The position numbers were made by a program, and so were the translations under genes. Shown here in pieces: positions 22,425 to 31,371 of a DNA stretch of 33,669 nucleotides. Source of the DNA: CALLVY01 sp937899855 (GTDB lineage Bacteria; Bacteroidota; Bacteroidia; Chitinophagales; Saprospiraceae); contig JBCBQC010000071.1 of the NCBI GenBank assembly GCA_039820405.1, positions 1 through 33,669 of the forward strand, written 5' to 3'. The notes beneath the pieces are model-generated. The model made no database searches. It was not told where the DNA came from and saw nothing but the letters and a program-made list of their open reading frames with translations. Within the stretch, counting starts at the first letter, position 1, and each line of letters starts with the position of its first letter.

Positions 22425-25400
22425 TTAGAAAGTCCCAAGGAGAGAGTTATTTAATACGATCGCGCCTTCCAGGTCGCCGTCGTCCTCGGCACAATCGTGG
22501 AGGGTACCGACGGGATAAACATTGCGCAGATCACTCAGGATGTCAATCAAGTCGCCCAGGGCTTGGGCCAGCGGGGCTTCCCGCCGCTCCTTTTTGGCCA
22601 CCTGAACCAACCAGGCTTTATAGCGTGTTTCCAGCAGCTCCATTTGCTCGCAATCGATCCAACAGATGTTGAGCAGCAGATGCGCGGGCGCTTCGGTACG
22701 AATGGTTTTTTCGATAAATTTCCGCAGGTCGAGATTGGGGAAGCGGCCGGCCCAGTAGGGCAAGACCACCGTCACGATACAGGAATAGGGGTCGGTCTGC
22801 TGGCAAGTTTGACAGTCCTGATCAAGGTGAATGGGTAGGAGCGGATCGCTTAGTTCGCCCAAATATTCATGGAGAAAAAGCAAGCGGTTCGCCCCGCTTT
22901 CCCGGATGCTTTCCACCCGGTACTGGCGATCGTTGCGCGCTTCACTGGAGCCCAAAATTTCCACCACACTCCCCGCCGCAATCGCCGAAGTCCCCGACTT
23001 CTTGATGGTGATGCGCCTGATGTCGGGATTGACCTTTTTGATGGGCGCCGCCGCGGTGTACACCAACTCCCCCATTTCGTAGGGCGGATCGGGCAGCGTA
23101 AAGAGCAGGTCCTCGGCGACCGTAAGCGTCGTCCGCCGCCGCTCCGCCACTACCTCGGTAACTTCGTAGAAGCCGTCGTTGAGCGAACCTCCCGTAATGC
23201 GAATCCGCGTATTCGCCAGATCGCTAGAGATGTTGGCCCCCAACACAATTTCGTTGCGGTCCGCCCGGACCGCCTGAATCGCCAGCCGCCTTTCAAAAAA
23301 CAAGACGCCATCTTCATCCAAACCCGCGCCCAGCGTCGTCGGCACCAGGGGCAAAAAGTAGCTCCCCTTGGTCCGGGGCCGCAGGAGGGTGTGCTCGATC
23401 AAGTGCATGCCCTCCTTGGCCAGGAATTTTTTCGACATCCAGTCGATCAGCGTCTGTACCGCCCGCTCGTCCAGCCCCCCCGCAATCACAATGCTGTTGG
23501 TATCCAGTCCCACTACCTCAAAGCGCTTGGTATAGCTCAGCGAACCATTGTTGATCGCCGCCGCCAAAGGCTGTTGCAGGTGAAGCACCGTATTGGAACC
23601 ATTCTGCGACAGGGCACGGAGGGTATAAGTCCCCGCGTTTTCCACGGGAGCGTCAATCGTCAAAGTATCCCCCACCCGCAGTCGGTCCCGCAAATCCGCA
23701 TCGACCTCCACGGAGCGTTCGTCCGGATCGACGGAGAGGATGTTAAAGGTCGCCGTAAATTCCAGCTGCCCGTCAAATACGCTGGTGGTCAAAGTCTGCG
23801 CCACCTCAATCCGCACCCGCGGCCCGAGCGCCACCGCATCCACGATATCGTAGGTACCATCGAGCGCCGTCGACTCCCGGACCATGACCTGGGGCAATAC
23901 CAGGGCCTTGATCTCACTAGCGAGGGCTTCGTTAAAATCTTGGGCTACGCTGGTGCCCGCAATTTCTCCCCGCCGATCGCAGAGTACGAATTGATAGGGA
24001 GAAGGATAGGGTTGAAAATTGGGTTGGAACTGGTAATTGCGCCGGTCACCCGCCAGGAGGGCCAATTCGGCCAGAAGGGTTTTGGCGCGCTGGGCACCGA
24101 GGGTGGCCACTACCGCTTCCGTAGCTCCGGCCTCGGCCCGACGGATAATACTGCCGGTGAGCAGGGCGCGATCGGGTGTAAATTCAAAAGCCGTATCGTA
24201 CAGGGTGTAGTCGATGCTAAAGGTGGGCACCTCGGGCGTCATGTCCACCGATACGCTGTACTCGAAGTAGTTTAACAGCGGCATCGACAGGTTCTTTCGG
24301 TTGGCCTCGTGGTTGGTGTAAAACTCGCGTTCCATCAAGGTCACCAGGGCGTCGATCGCCACGTCCGCATCGCCACCGGGAGCGGGAGAGGCATAGTCTT
24401 CGCGCTCGCTGGTCGCCAGCAAGGTGGCGCCACAGTAGAAGTCGATGCGAAAACCATCCGCCGTCGCCACGGTGCGGTAATTGTCTCTGCAAACCCCGTT
24501 GAGCACCAGCAGCTCCAAGCCGTAACGGGCCTCGGTTTCGTTGGGGTAGCTGGCGCTGCCCCGCAGCAGCGTCGTCAGGGCATCATCGGTCACGCTGATG
24601 GTCCAGTCGGAGCCCGTCGTGTCCATCCGAAAGTTGGGGCGAAAGACCAAGTCGTCCAACCGTCGGGGTGCCATACCGGTCAGCAGCGAAGCCCGCTGGA
24701 CCAGACCAGCGAGGTTGTCGACGTGCCAGAGGTGACAGGGGCTTTGGTAGTTCAGGCCCTTGCCCCGGCCCGCACTCAACTCGGGATAAGCCGCGAGGAA
24801 CTGGAGTTTGTCTTCCACCAGGTCTTCCGCCGCGCGCGCGCCTTCGGTGCGGTAGAGCAGCAGGGCGTAGTCAGTAAAAGTTTCGGCAAAACGGCCGAGC
24901 AAGTGGTCGAGAAATTTGTTGCGGCGCTGGTAGTACAACTGATCGTCCTCCACGATGTGGCGGAGGGATTGGAGGTGACCAGCCGCGTCGACGTACAGGG
25001 GCTCGGCATCGGGTACGATGTCTTGTAAGGATTGGGAAAAATAAGTCCGGTCGATTTGGTATTCGCCAAACTGGTTTTGGTCCCCATTCATCGAAAAGAG
25101 GTCCTTGACGTGGTGCAGTTGGGATAGGTAGTTGGCCATCAGCTGATCAAAGAAAAGTAGGAAACCTTTGAGCTGATGGGCTTGGGCCAGGCGTTGGTCC
25201 CGCGCCTCACCCGTCAGGGAGGACAGGCCGGGGATCCCCGCCGAGCCCACCCCGTAGACTTGGGGCAGGTCCTCCTGCAGGCTGGTGTAGTTTTCCAGGT
25301 CTTTGAATTCCCCTTGGGGCACTGGAATATCCACCTCGGGGTAGTAAATCTTTTGCGTCCGGGTTTGGTCTTCGAGGGCTTCCAAATTTTCGGCGACCTT

Positions 25401-27158
25401 TTCCACATCGGCCAAAAAGGGCAACTGCCCCTTGTAGTAGGTCAGCACCGAATCTTCCCGGTTGAGGCGGGGAACGTAATTTTGCGCAAAGGCCAGGTCC
25501 AAGCACCAGCGTACGCTCTGCGACGGGATGCCCGTGTCGTTATCCTGCGGGCGATTGGCGATTTGAATGCTCTTTACCGCCACCACGCCTTCGACGTCCA
25601 TGATGAGCTGGATCAAATCCGAAACGTGGATGACCCGGCGACGTTTGGCCGCTTCCAATTCGGCATCGTCGATAAAGCCGTGTTTGAGGCGGGGTCCTTC
25701 AAAAATCTGATCTACGGTAAGACAGAGGGTTTCGTCGACCGTCCCGTAAAACAGGACCTCGGTACCCGTGAGCTCCCCGCTGGGCAAGGCTTCTTCCACT
25801 TCAATATCGAGGGTTTGGGGATCGTTGCGACGCGGACGGACACAGCGAATGGTATACTCCCCCCGCCAAGCCTCGGAACCTTCAATGCTGAGGGTGTCCC
25901 CGGCATTAAAAGCTTCGGTAAGGGGCCCACTCACCGAAAGACTGCGCTTGTTGGCTCTTGCCTCCGTGATGGGATAACGCGGCGCGTTTTTGCACTTGTT
26001 GAGCAATTCCTCGATGGTGTAAAAGTAGACCGTGGGGGAAAGAAAGTCGGCGACCGTCTGAAAGATAGCGGCTTCCACCCGGTTGATGTCCGCCTCGGGC
26101 GTCAGCTCCAAGTCGGTACACAGAATGATCTCCTCCACCTTGAGGGCGGAAAAGCGGTAAAAGTCATCGCAGAGGTTGCGATTGGCGTGGAGCGTAGCTT
26201 TGACCTCCTCAATGATGTCAAACACCCGCCGGACCCGCTCGACGTACTTGGCGATCAAGCCGTTGCCGGGGTGGTAAATAAAATTGTTCAACTGATTGAC
26301 CACCGCCGCCAGCCCGTCGATGTCACTCGTTCCACCCGAAGTGGTCTGGCTACCGCTCAGGGCCACTTCAAATTTATCGGTCAGGATATGTTCCAGGGTA
26401 AAACCATCCGGTGCATTGATCTTGACCATGACGCTTTTGATCTTGCGCTGGACACTGGCCACGTCCTCCCAATCCACCTCGCTTTCGTCCCAGCGGGGGA
26501 ACTCGATTTTGACGTAAATTTTCAAGCCCACCAACTGCGGTTCGGGGGCGTGTTCGTAGAGCACGAAGGTGCCATCGTAGGTCGTGGCGTTGAGGTCGCC
26601 GTACCAATCGTTTTCGTCAAACTCCAGCAAGACGTCATAAAGGGTTTTGACGTAGTAGGGCGAAGGAGACTGGGGCAAGGGGTCGAGGCTCAGTACGCTG
26701 TTTTTCTCATCGACGTAGATGGGCTGCTCCGCCTCCTGGCTACAGTAAATCCAGGCGTTCTTGACCCCGGAGCGAACGGTTTCGGTGGCCCCACCGGGAA
26801 AGACCTTTGCTTCCACCAATTCCACATCCATCAACAGCTTGCGGTAATCGTTGAGGGTGAGGGGGCAGGTGGGTAAAATTTGCCGGGCGGTGTAAAAGTT
26901 CTTGATGTCGTAAGCCGTGGGATCGTCGACGCTCTGGGCGAGAATATCCTTGATGTCGTAGTTGACGCGGTAGCCCAAGTCGGTCAGCACGTAGCTGAAC
27001 ACCTCCAGCATCGTGATGCCCGGATCGTGCGAATTGTAATCGGTCCACAGCTGGCCCGCCAATTCCTGGATTTTTTCCAAACCCAAGAGCCGCAAGGCTT
27101 CGTAGTCCATGCTGCGCAGCGCGGGGGGAAATTTTGATAGGCTTACGGCACCGTCCAT
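22425..27158 (-). CDS. Very large baseplate protein (Afp12-like)
   Basis: Starting at ATG 27158 the protein has 1577 residues; the open frame to 27320 lies over the upstream gene and gives a Gly/Arg-rich non-coding-like extension. The N-terminus (MDGAVSLSKFPPALRSMDYE, then QELAGQLWTDYNSHDPGITMLE and VLTDLGYRVNYD) is the phage/CIS wedge pattern in which 'w.dy..hDPGitLLE' introduces a baseplate subunit. The middle contains helical segments such as 'LLFFDQLMANYLSQLHHVKDLF'. At least four similar small beta modules are spread through it (near residues 400-470, 1140-1205, 1290-1360 and 1370-1440) with G-D-x-L-x-I and G-x-Y-x-V elements. Two large adjacent wedge-type proteins are the rule in eCIS (Afp11 and Afp12). 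It is 35 bases downstream of the Afp11-like gene. Confidence 0.75.
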   Translation of the reverse strand: MDGAVSLSKFPPALRSMDYEALRLLGLEKIQELAGQLWTDYNSHDPGITMLEVFSYVLTDLGYRVNYDIKDILAQSVDDPTAYDIKNFYTARQILPTCPLTLNDYRKLLMDVELVEAKVFPGGATETVRSGVKNAWIYCSQEAEQPIYVDEKNSVLSLDPLPQSPSPYYVKTLYDVLLEFDENDWYGDLNATTYDGTFVLYEHAPEPQLVGLKIYVKIEFPRWDESEVDWEDVASVQRKIKSVMVKINAPDGFTLEHILTDKFEVALSGSQTTSGGTSDIDGLAAVVNQLNNFIYHPGNGLIAKYVERVRRVFDIIEEVKATLHANRNLCDDFYRFSALKVEEIILCTDLELTPEADINRVEAAIFQTVADFLSPTVYFYTIEELLNKCKNAPRYPITEARANKRSLSVSGPLTEAFNAGDTLSIEGSEAWRGEYTIRCVRPRRNDPQTLDIEVEEALPSGELTGTEVLFYGTVDETLCLTVDQIFEGPRLKHGFIDDAELEAAKRRRVIHVSDLIQLIMDVEGVVAVKSIQIANRPQDNDTGIPSQSVRWCLDLAFAQNYVPRLNREDSVLTYYKGQLPFLADVEKVAENLEALEDQTRTQKIYYPEVDIPVPQGEFKDLENYTSLQEDLPQVYGVGSAGIPGLSSLTGEARDQRLAQAHQLKGFLLFFDQLMANYLSQLHHVKDLFSMNGDQNQFGEYQIDRTYFSQSLQDIVPDAEPLYVDAAGHLQSLRHIVEDDQLYYQRRNKFLDHLLGRFAETFTDYALLLYRTEGARAAEDLVEDKLQFLAAYPELSAGRGKGLNYQSPCHLWHVDNLAGLVQRASLLTGMAPRRLDDLVFRPNFRMDTTGSDWTISVTDDALTTLLRGSASYPNETEARYGLELLVLNGVCRDNYRTVATADGFRIDFYCGATLLATSEREDYASPAPGGDADVAIDALVTLMEREFYTNHEANRKNLSMPLLNYFEYSVSVDMTPEVPTFSIDYTLYDTAFEFTPDRALLTGSIIRRAEAGATEAVVATLGAQRAKTLLAELALLAGDRRNYQFQPNFQPYPSPYQFVLCDRRGEIAGTSVAQDFNEALASEIKALVLPQVMVRESTALDGTYDIVDAVALGPRVRIEVAQTLTTSVFDGQLEFTATFNILSVDPDERSVEVDADLRDRLRVGDTLTIDAPVENAGTYTLRALSQNGSNTVLHLQQPLAAAINNGSLSYTKRFEVVGLDTNSIVIAGGLDERAVQTLIDWMSKKFLAKEGMHLIEHTLLRPRTKGSYFLPLVPTTLGAGLDEDGVLFFERRLAIQAVRADRNEIVLGANISSDLANTRIRITGGSLNDGFYEVTEVVAERRRTTLTVAEDLLFTLPDPPYEMGELVYTAAAPIKKVNPDIRRITIKKSGTSAIAAGSVVEILGSSEARNDRQYRVESIRESGANRLLFLHEYLGELSDPLLPIHLDQDCQTCQQTDPYSCIVTVVLPYWAGRFPNLDLRKFIEKTIRTEAPAHLLLNICWIDCEQMELLETRYKAWLVQVAKKERREAPLAQALGDLIDILSDLRNVYPVGTLHDCAEDDGDLEGAIVLNNSLLGTF

Positions 27159-27193
27159 GATGTTCTGATTTATAAAAGTTCGATTCCTTTGGT

Positions 27194-30100
27194 TTAAAAT
27201 AAACTGGGTCTCTTGCCTCTCGTCCGTTTGAGCATGGGTAGACTCGCGAGCAGCTCCTCCTCCACCGCCTCGCTCTCCACTTCCCCAACGGGTTCGATGA
27301 CCTCCGGGCCGCTGCCACAAGCGCAGTCGTCGGTCGACGCAATGACTGCCGTGGGCAACACGACATTGTCCTCACAATCACAATCATCCGCAGCCCCCAG
27401 CGGGATCACGTCGATCACGTGGTGGTCCGCCGAACCCAAAATGGAAATGCCCGCCGTAGCGATCGCCTCGTCCACATCCTCGGTCGGGCTGACCTCGGAG
27501 CCGAGTACCGGCGGTACAAAGTGGTACATATGAAAACAAGTCACGTAGTCGACATAGGTGCGCTCCTCCACGAAATTGAGGATCATCGACTTGTGGATGC
27601 GTCCACCAAAGGCGATGTCGTCGGAGCAGTCAAAAGCCCAGGGGGCGAGAAATTCGGTAATCTCTTTGTCGAGCAGTTTGGAGTAAAAACCCGTATCCTC
27701 ATAACCCGCCGCAAAACGCACCTTAAAAGCCACCTTTACCTCTTCGTAAATCGGATTTTTGACGTGTAGCTGGATACAGGGCGGCGCTAGGCTTTGTAGG
27801 GTACTCAAAATCTCATCCAGGATGGACAAGCTTACCTTGGGGCGGAGGGGGTCCACGGCATTTTTATTGCGAACGTCGGGTACCGCGATCAGGGTGACGT
27901 GCCCCGGCGCCATCTCGGAATAGGCACTCAACTGCGTACCCACCCGGCAAGCTTCGTCGACGTCGTAACAAGTATGGTTGAGGCACTTGGCCTTGTACAC
28001 CGAGGGAAAGTTTTGCAGCACCAGGCGTTCGTAATCCCAAATGGTAATCGCCCGGTTTTTATGACGCAGCCGCTCGCTCACCCGCAGGTAAAAATCAGCG
28101 CGGTCTTCCCGAACCCGCCCGCCAAAGGAAGCGTAGGGCTGTTCGATCTTACTCACCTTAGAATCGCTGCGGAGGAGCTTGCTGATCGTTTCCGCCGCCA
28201 GGGGCTCCCGTAGGAATTCGGGATCGTTATCTTGGTTTTTAAAGCGGGCGGCAACGGCCTGGGCCCGCACGTCAATCAAGCGACAGATGGCATCCGAGTC
28301 CTCCCGGACCTGCGCCCGAATCCAGTGCTGCCCAGCGGGAAGCCAGGTATTATCGGCACTCATCTCGGCGGGCATATTGAAGCGGATGATGCCCGAAGTG
28401 AGAAGGCCCTTGGTGGCGTCGCTGAGAATGTTCTGGGTGCTCCCCACGTTGAAGGGCAGCCACTCGTTGTCGGCCAGGTAGGACCACTCCACCGGCTGCG
28501 TCGCCTTATCGGGGTTGGCACTGCCTTCGGCAACTTGAAACAGCAAGGAAAGCGTCTGGGGCGTTTGTAAGCCGGTAATCCCCAGGTAGAGCATCCCTTC
28601 GGCTTCGAAGCTGGGTAGTAGGGTCAGGCCGCTCTGACGGCGGTCGACCTCCCGGAGGCCAAAGGTACCGAGCTGGAAATACTGATCGGTGGGGTCGGAG
28701 TTGGCATTGCCAAAGCTCAGGGTTTCGGTGGCGGTATATTCCAGGGCAAATTCTTCGAGCGTGGGCGTATAGGGTTCGTTGGGCAGCTCGGGAGGGTCAC
28801 CGGTGGTGTGTTTGGACAGGGCAATGGCCTGCTTGGCGTAGGCATTGGAAAAAGCACGGTGACCAAAGTCGCGCAGGCTCAGGGTGAGGCGTAAAAAGCC
28901 GCGTTGGCTCTGGCGGTTGAATTCGGTAAAGCGCGGCAAATCCGGGGCGCGGTCGAGCAGGGGCTGGGGGTTGGCTCCCGTAGTGCTTACGCGGGGACGC
29001 AGCACCGATTCCAGGCCCTCGTTGGGCAGGGTGGCGGCACCGATGATCCCAACGCCATTCTCGTCGCGCAGGATGCGGTAGCGGTTGGCCTCCGAAATCC
29101 CCCGATCCAGGGGGACCCAGGCCTGCTTATCGAGAAAATTGAGTCGGGCCCGAACGTAGGTATTGTCCGTATTGAAGCTGCCGTAATTGGCGTAGTACCC
29201 CGCAAAGGTCACCCCACCGGGCAGGCCATTCCACTTGTAGTACAGGGCCAGGCTGTCGATCCGTTTTTGAAAAACTTCCCAACTGCCCACGTAGAAGTGA
29301 CTGCCGCGAACCGGGCGGTTGCCAAAGGGTTGGAAGGGCTTGCTACCGTCCAAGATGCCCTGGTCACTTTGTAGGATCAGGTCGCTGACGCGGGCCTGGA
29401 CTTGGAGGTCGATGCTGCTCAGTACTTGTTGGTGCAGCAGTTGTAGGGCGTAGGGAGCCCCCGCTTTTTCCGTGTTGAGCTCTACTTTGAGCACGGGCCA
29501 GGCCGTCGGATAGGCTTCGCCCAGCACCTCGGCGTGGTAGCCCACCACGGCGGGCGCTTCGGCCCGGAGCCGTACGCGAAGCGTTTGTACACCGTTTACC
29601 ACATCGTAAATCGGTACCGCTCCGGTCAGTGGATTTTCGATCTCCGCTTCGATCCATTCCTCTTCCCCACTCAGGTACACCCGGAAGGAGTCTTCCGCCA
29701 GGTTGAGGTTGAGACCGGCATTGGCGTAGTTGATGGTGAGGGTGATGGCGCGTTCGCCTTCGGCGAGAAACAATTGGGGGGAGGCAATGGCAAAACCCAC
29801 CCGAGCCGCCGGGCGATCCCCGACGATGGTACCGGGAGCGGGCTGGCTAAACAGCGGGGCGCCAAAGGTACGCCAGCTTTTTTCTTCGGTTTCGATCTCG
29901 GCTCCCTGCCCGTCGGCCGAATTGGCCTGGGGGGAAGCGTAGACGCGAAAGTTATTGTTGGGATTGGGGCTCGCGTTGAGGTAGGCATTGTTGATGTTGG
30001 CAAAGACAGCCTTGATGCTGGTGAGCTCCGCCTGATTGACCACCGTATCCTCCGCTACCGAATAGCGGACCGCCCGCCCCAGATCGTCCTTACCCGCCTG

Positions 30101-30613
30101 GAGCAAGGTGCCCTTTTTGATCAGGTGCGCATCGGCCTGTTTGGCAAGTTTAAAAATCAGGGCCACCTGATCGGCGGCGGCGGGTTTTTCGGAAAATTGC
30201 AGGACCTCGCGGTAGTAAAAATCCAGGTGGCGTTCGGTAATGGTATTGAGGTCTTCCTGGGCGATTCGAAAAAGGTAGAGAAAACCAAAGAAAAGCGCCA
30301 GATGTGGAGTTGTTTGCTGTTCGGCACGCAGGCTTTCCAGCAGTTCCTCCAGGGAAAAATTGGCCCAGGCCTGCCGGTCGTAAGCATCGTGGACAAAGCG
30401 GAAAAAATCTTCCCAACCATTGTCCGTAGCCGCCTGGTGCTGGGCATCGTAGTATTGCACCTCCGCCGAAAACTTCTGGGCAAAAGCCGCCAGGTCGTCC
30501 ATGCTCCGCTCGTCCACGGCCACGTAGCTGGGCAGGAGCGTACGGAGCAGGCGCTGGCTCTGGCTGGTGCCATCTCGTCGTAGGGGATTGCGGGTGTGGC
30601 AGTTGTCACTCAT
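27194..30613 (-). CDS. Baseplate wedge protein, J-like (Afp11-like)
   Basis: This 1139-aa protein starts with 'RRDGTSQSQRLLRTLLPSY', typical of the Afp11 family N-terminus. The large middle region is beta-rich. The C-terminal third matches the gp47/baseplate-J pattern: RVSERLRHKNRAITIWDYER and LVLQNFPSVYKAKCL, then 'APGHVTLIAVPD', 'LDEILSTLQSLAPPCIQLHV', and PIYEEVKVAFKVRFAAGY with a terminal IHKSMILNFVEERTYVDYV segment. Such wedges link the spike hub to the sheath in contractile tails. The last ~70 residues form an unusual Cys- and Asp/Glu-rich tail (CDCEDN, 'DDCACGSGPE') ending in a basic stretch. The start ATG overlaps the gp25 stop by four bases (ATGA), typical of coupled subunits. Confidence 0.85.
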   Translation of the reverse strand: MSDNCHTRNPLRRDGTSQSQRLLRTLLPSYVAVDERSMDDLAAFAQKFSAEVQYYDAQHQAATDNGWEDFFRFVHDAYDRQAWANFSLEELLESLRAEQQTTPHLALFFGFLYLFRIAQEDLNTITERHLDFYYREVLQFSEKPAAADQVALIFKLAKQADAHLIKKGTLLQAGKDDLGRAVRYSVAEDTVVNQAELTSIKAVFANINNAYLNASPNPNNNFRVYASPQANSADGQGAEIETEEKSWRTFGAPLFSQPAPGTIVGDRPAARVGFAIASPQLFLAEGERAITLTINYANAGLNLNLAEDSFRVYLSGEEEWIEAEIENPLTGAVPIYDVVNGVQTLRVRLRAEAPAVVGYHAEVLGEAYPTAWPVLKVELNTEKAGAPYALQLLHQQVLSSIDLQVQARVSDLILQSDQGILDGSKPFQPFGNRPVRGSHFYVGSWEVFQKRIDSLALYYKWNGLPGGVTFAGYYANYGSFNTDNTYVRARLNFLDKQAWVPLDRGISEANRYRILRDENGVGIIGAATLPNEGLESVLRPRVSTTGANPQPLLDRAPDLPRFTEFNRQSQRGFLRLTLSLRDFGHRAFSNAYAKQAIALSKHTTGDPPELPNEPYTPTLEEFALEYTATETLSFGNANSDPTDQYFQLGTFGLREVDRRQSGLTLLPSFEAEGMLYLGITGLQTPQTLSLLFQVAEGSANPDKATQPVEWSYLADNEWLPFNVGSTQNILSDATKGLLTSGIIRFNMPAEMSADNTWLPAGQHWIRAQVREDSDAICRLIDVRAQAVAARFKNQDNDPEFLREPLAAETISKLLRSDSKVSKIEQPYASFGGRVREDRADFYLRVSERLRHKNRAITIWDYERLVLQNFPSVYKAKCLNHTCYDVDEACRVGTQLSAYSEMAPGHVTLIAVPDVRNKNAVDPLRPKVSLSILDEILSTLQSLAPPCIQLHVKNPIYEEVKVAFKVRFAAGYEDTGFYSKLLDKEITEFLAPWAFDCSDDIAFGGRIHKSMILNFVEERTYVDYVTCFHMYHFVPPVLGSEVSPTEDVDEAIATAGISILGSADHHVIDVIPLGAADDCDCEDNVVLPTAVIASTDDCACGSGPEVIEPVGEVESEAVEEELLASLPMLKRTRGKRPSLF

Positions 30614-31041
30614 GGTTTGGCATTGGTTCCTTCGTTCAGATAAAATGGATAAACCAGATTGTAACGGGTATTGGTGGAGATGACGGTGTAGTCAATCGAC
30701 AGTTCGAGGAAACCCGCAAAGGGATCCTGATTGGGGGTGACCTGATCCACAAAAACCCGGGGTTCGTGGACGAGGATGGCGCGTTTGACTTCTTCACTGA
30801 CCAGGGTACCGACGTTGAGGTCGAGGGGCTCAAAGAGCAGGTCGTAAACGGTGGTCCCGTAGCTGGGGCGCATCACCCGTTCGCCACGCAGGGTCGACAG
30901 GAGGATCAACAGGCTCTCGCGAATGTCCTGCTCGTACTGGGACAGCTTGGTGCCCCGGTGCGCGCGGTTGAACTCGGGGGGAAATTTCCAACCCCGACCG
31001 AGAAAGGCCTTGTTGTCGAGTAAATTATTTTGTCGTGCCAT
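30610..31041 (-). CDS. gp25-like baseplate wedge protein (Afp9-like)
   Basis: A 143-aa protein with the GPW/gp25 family pattern: GRGWKFPPEFNRAHRGTKLS at the start, then QDIRESLLILLSTLRGERVM followed by RPSYGTTVYDLLFEPLD, the conserved stretch with the signature R-G-E-R and G-x-x-L elements, and 'VKRAILVHEPRV' with a final beta region. T4 gp25 and Afp9-type proteins form the wedge contact with the sheath. Length and order fit the family. It overlaps the next gene by four bases and follows the PAAR gene by 26 bases. Confidence 0.95.
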   Translation of the reverse strand: MARQNNLLDNKAFLGRGWKFPPEFNRAHRGTKLSQYEQDIRESLLILLSTLRGERVMRPSYGTTVYDLLFEPLDLNVGTLVSEEVKRAILVHEPRVFVDQVTPNQDPFAGFLELSIDYTVISTNTRYNLVYPFYLNEGTNAKP

Positions 31042-31067
31042 GATTCTTTTTTAAAATTTACCAAAGC

Positions 31068-31349
31068 TTAACCGATCATCACGGTGGGTTCGCCCAGAGC
31101 CGCCCCGGCTCCACAGCCACACACGTCCCCCACCCGAATGGCGGGCTTGCCCCCAATCAATACCGTAGTACTCCCCACCGCAAAGGGCGTGGGCGGATGC
31201 GGCACCGCCGGCGGCGGCGGCGTAACGCAAACGTGCTGATCACCCGCAACGATGGCGGGCATGCCCCCAATCAAAACGGTGGGCACCCCGGGACCAACGA
31301 TGGTACCACCGTGGGTGCTGACGTCGCCGAGTTTTACTGCTGCTGGCAT
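31068..31349 (-). CDS. PAAR-domain spike-tip protein (Afp10-like)
   Basis: From ATG 31349 the product is 93 residues and begins MPAAVKLGDVSTHGGTIVGP. It has two PAAR-type halves, each with a 'TVLIGG.PAI..GD' repeat. His13, His39 and Cys77/Cys79 (GDVCGCG) are candidate zinc ligands. PAAR proteins form the conical metal-bound tip on the VgrG spike and can carry effectors; this one has no extension. An upstream GTG/TTG-type extension to 31415 would overlap the spike gene and is unlikely. It lies 22 bases after the VgrG-like gene. Confidence 0.96.
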   Translation of the reverse strand: MPAAVKLGDVSTHGGTIVGPGVPTVLIGGMPAIVAGDQHVCVTPPPPAVPHPPTPFAVGSTTVLIGGKPAIRVGDVCGCGAGAALGEPTVMIG

Positions 31350-31371
31350 GTGTTGTAAGTTTTGTAATGGT

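Noticed and set aside
22869..24275. Long + strand open frame (468 codons) opposite the Afp12-like gene; similar ones at 25176-26876, 18927-19934 and 5378-6454
   Set aside because: They are antisense shadows in GC-rich DNA with Arg/His/Gly/Pro-skewed composition and no recognisable motifs.
27159..27320. 54-residue extension of the Afp12-like protein
   Set aside because: It lies over the end of the Afp11-like gene and the gap, and has no wedge-like features; family similarity begins at MDGAVSLSKFPP.
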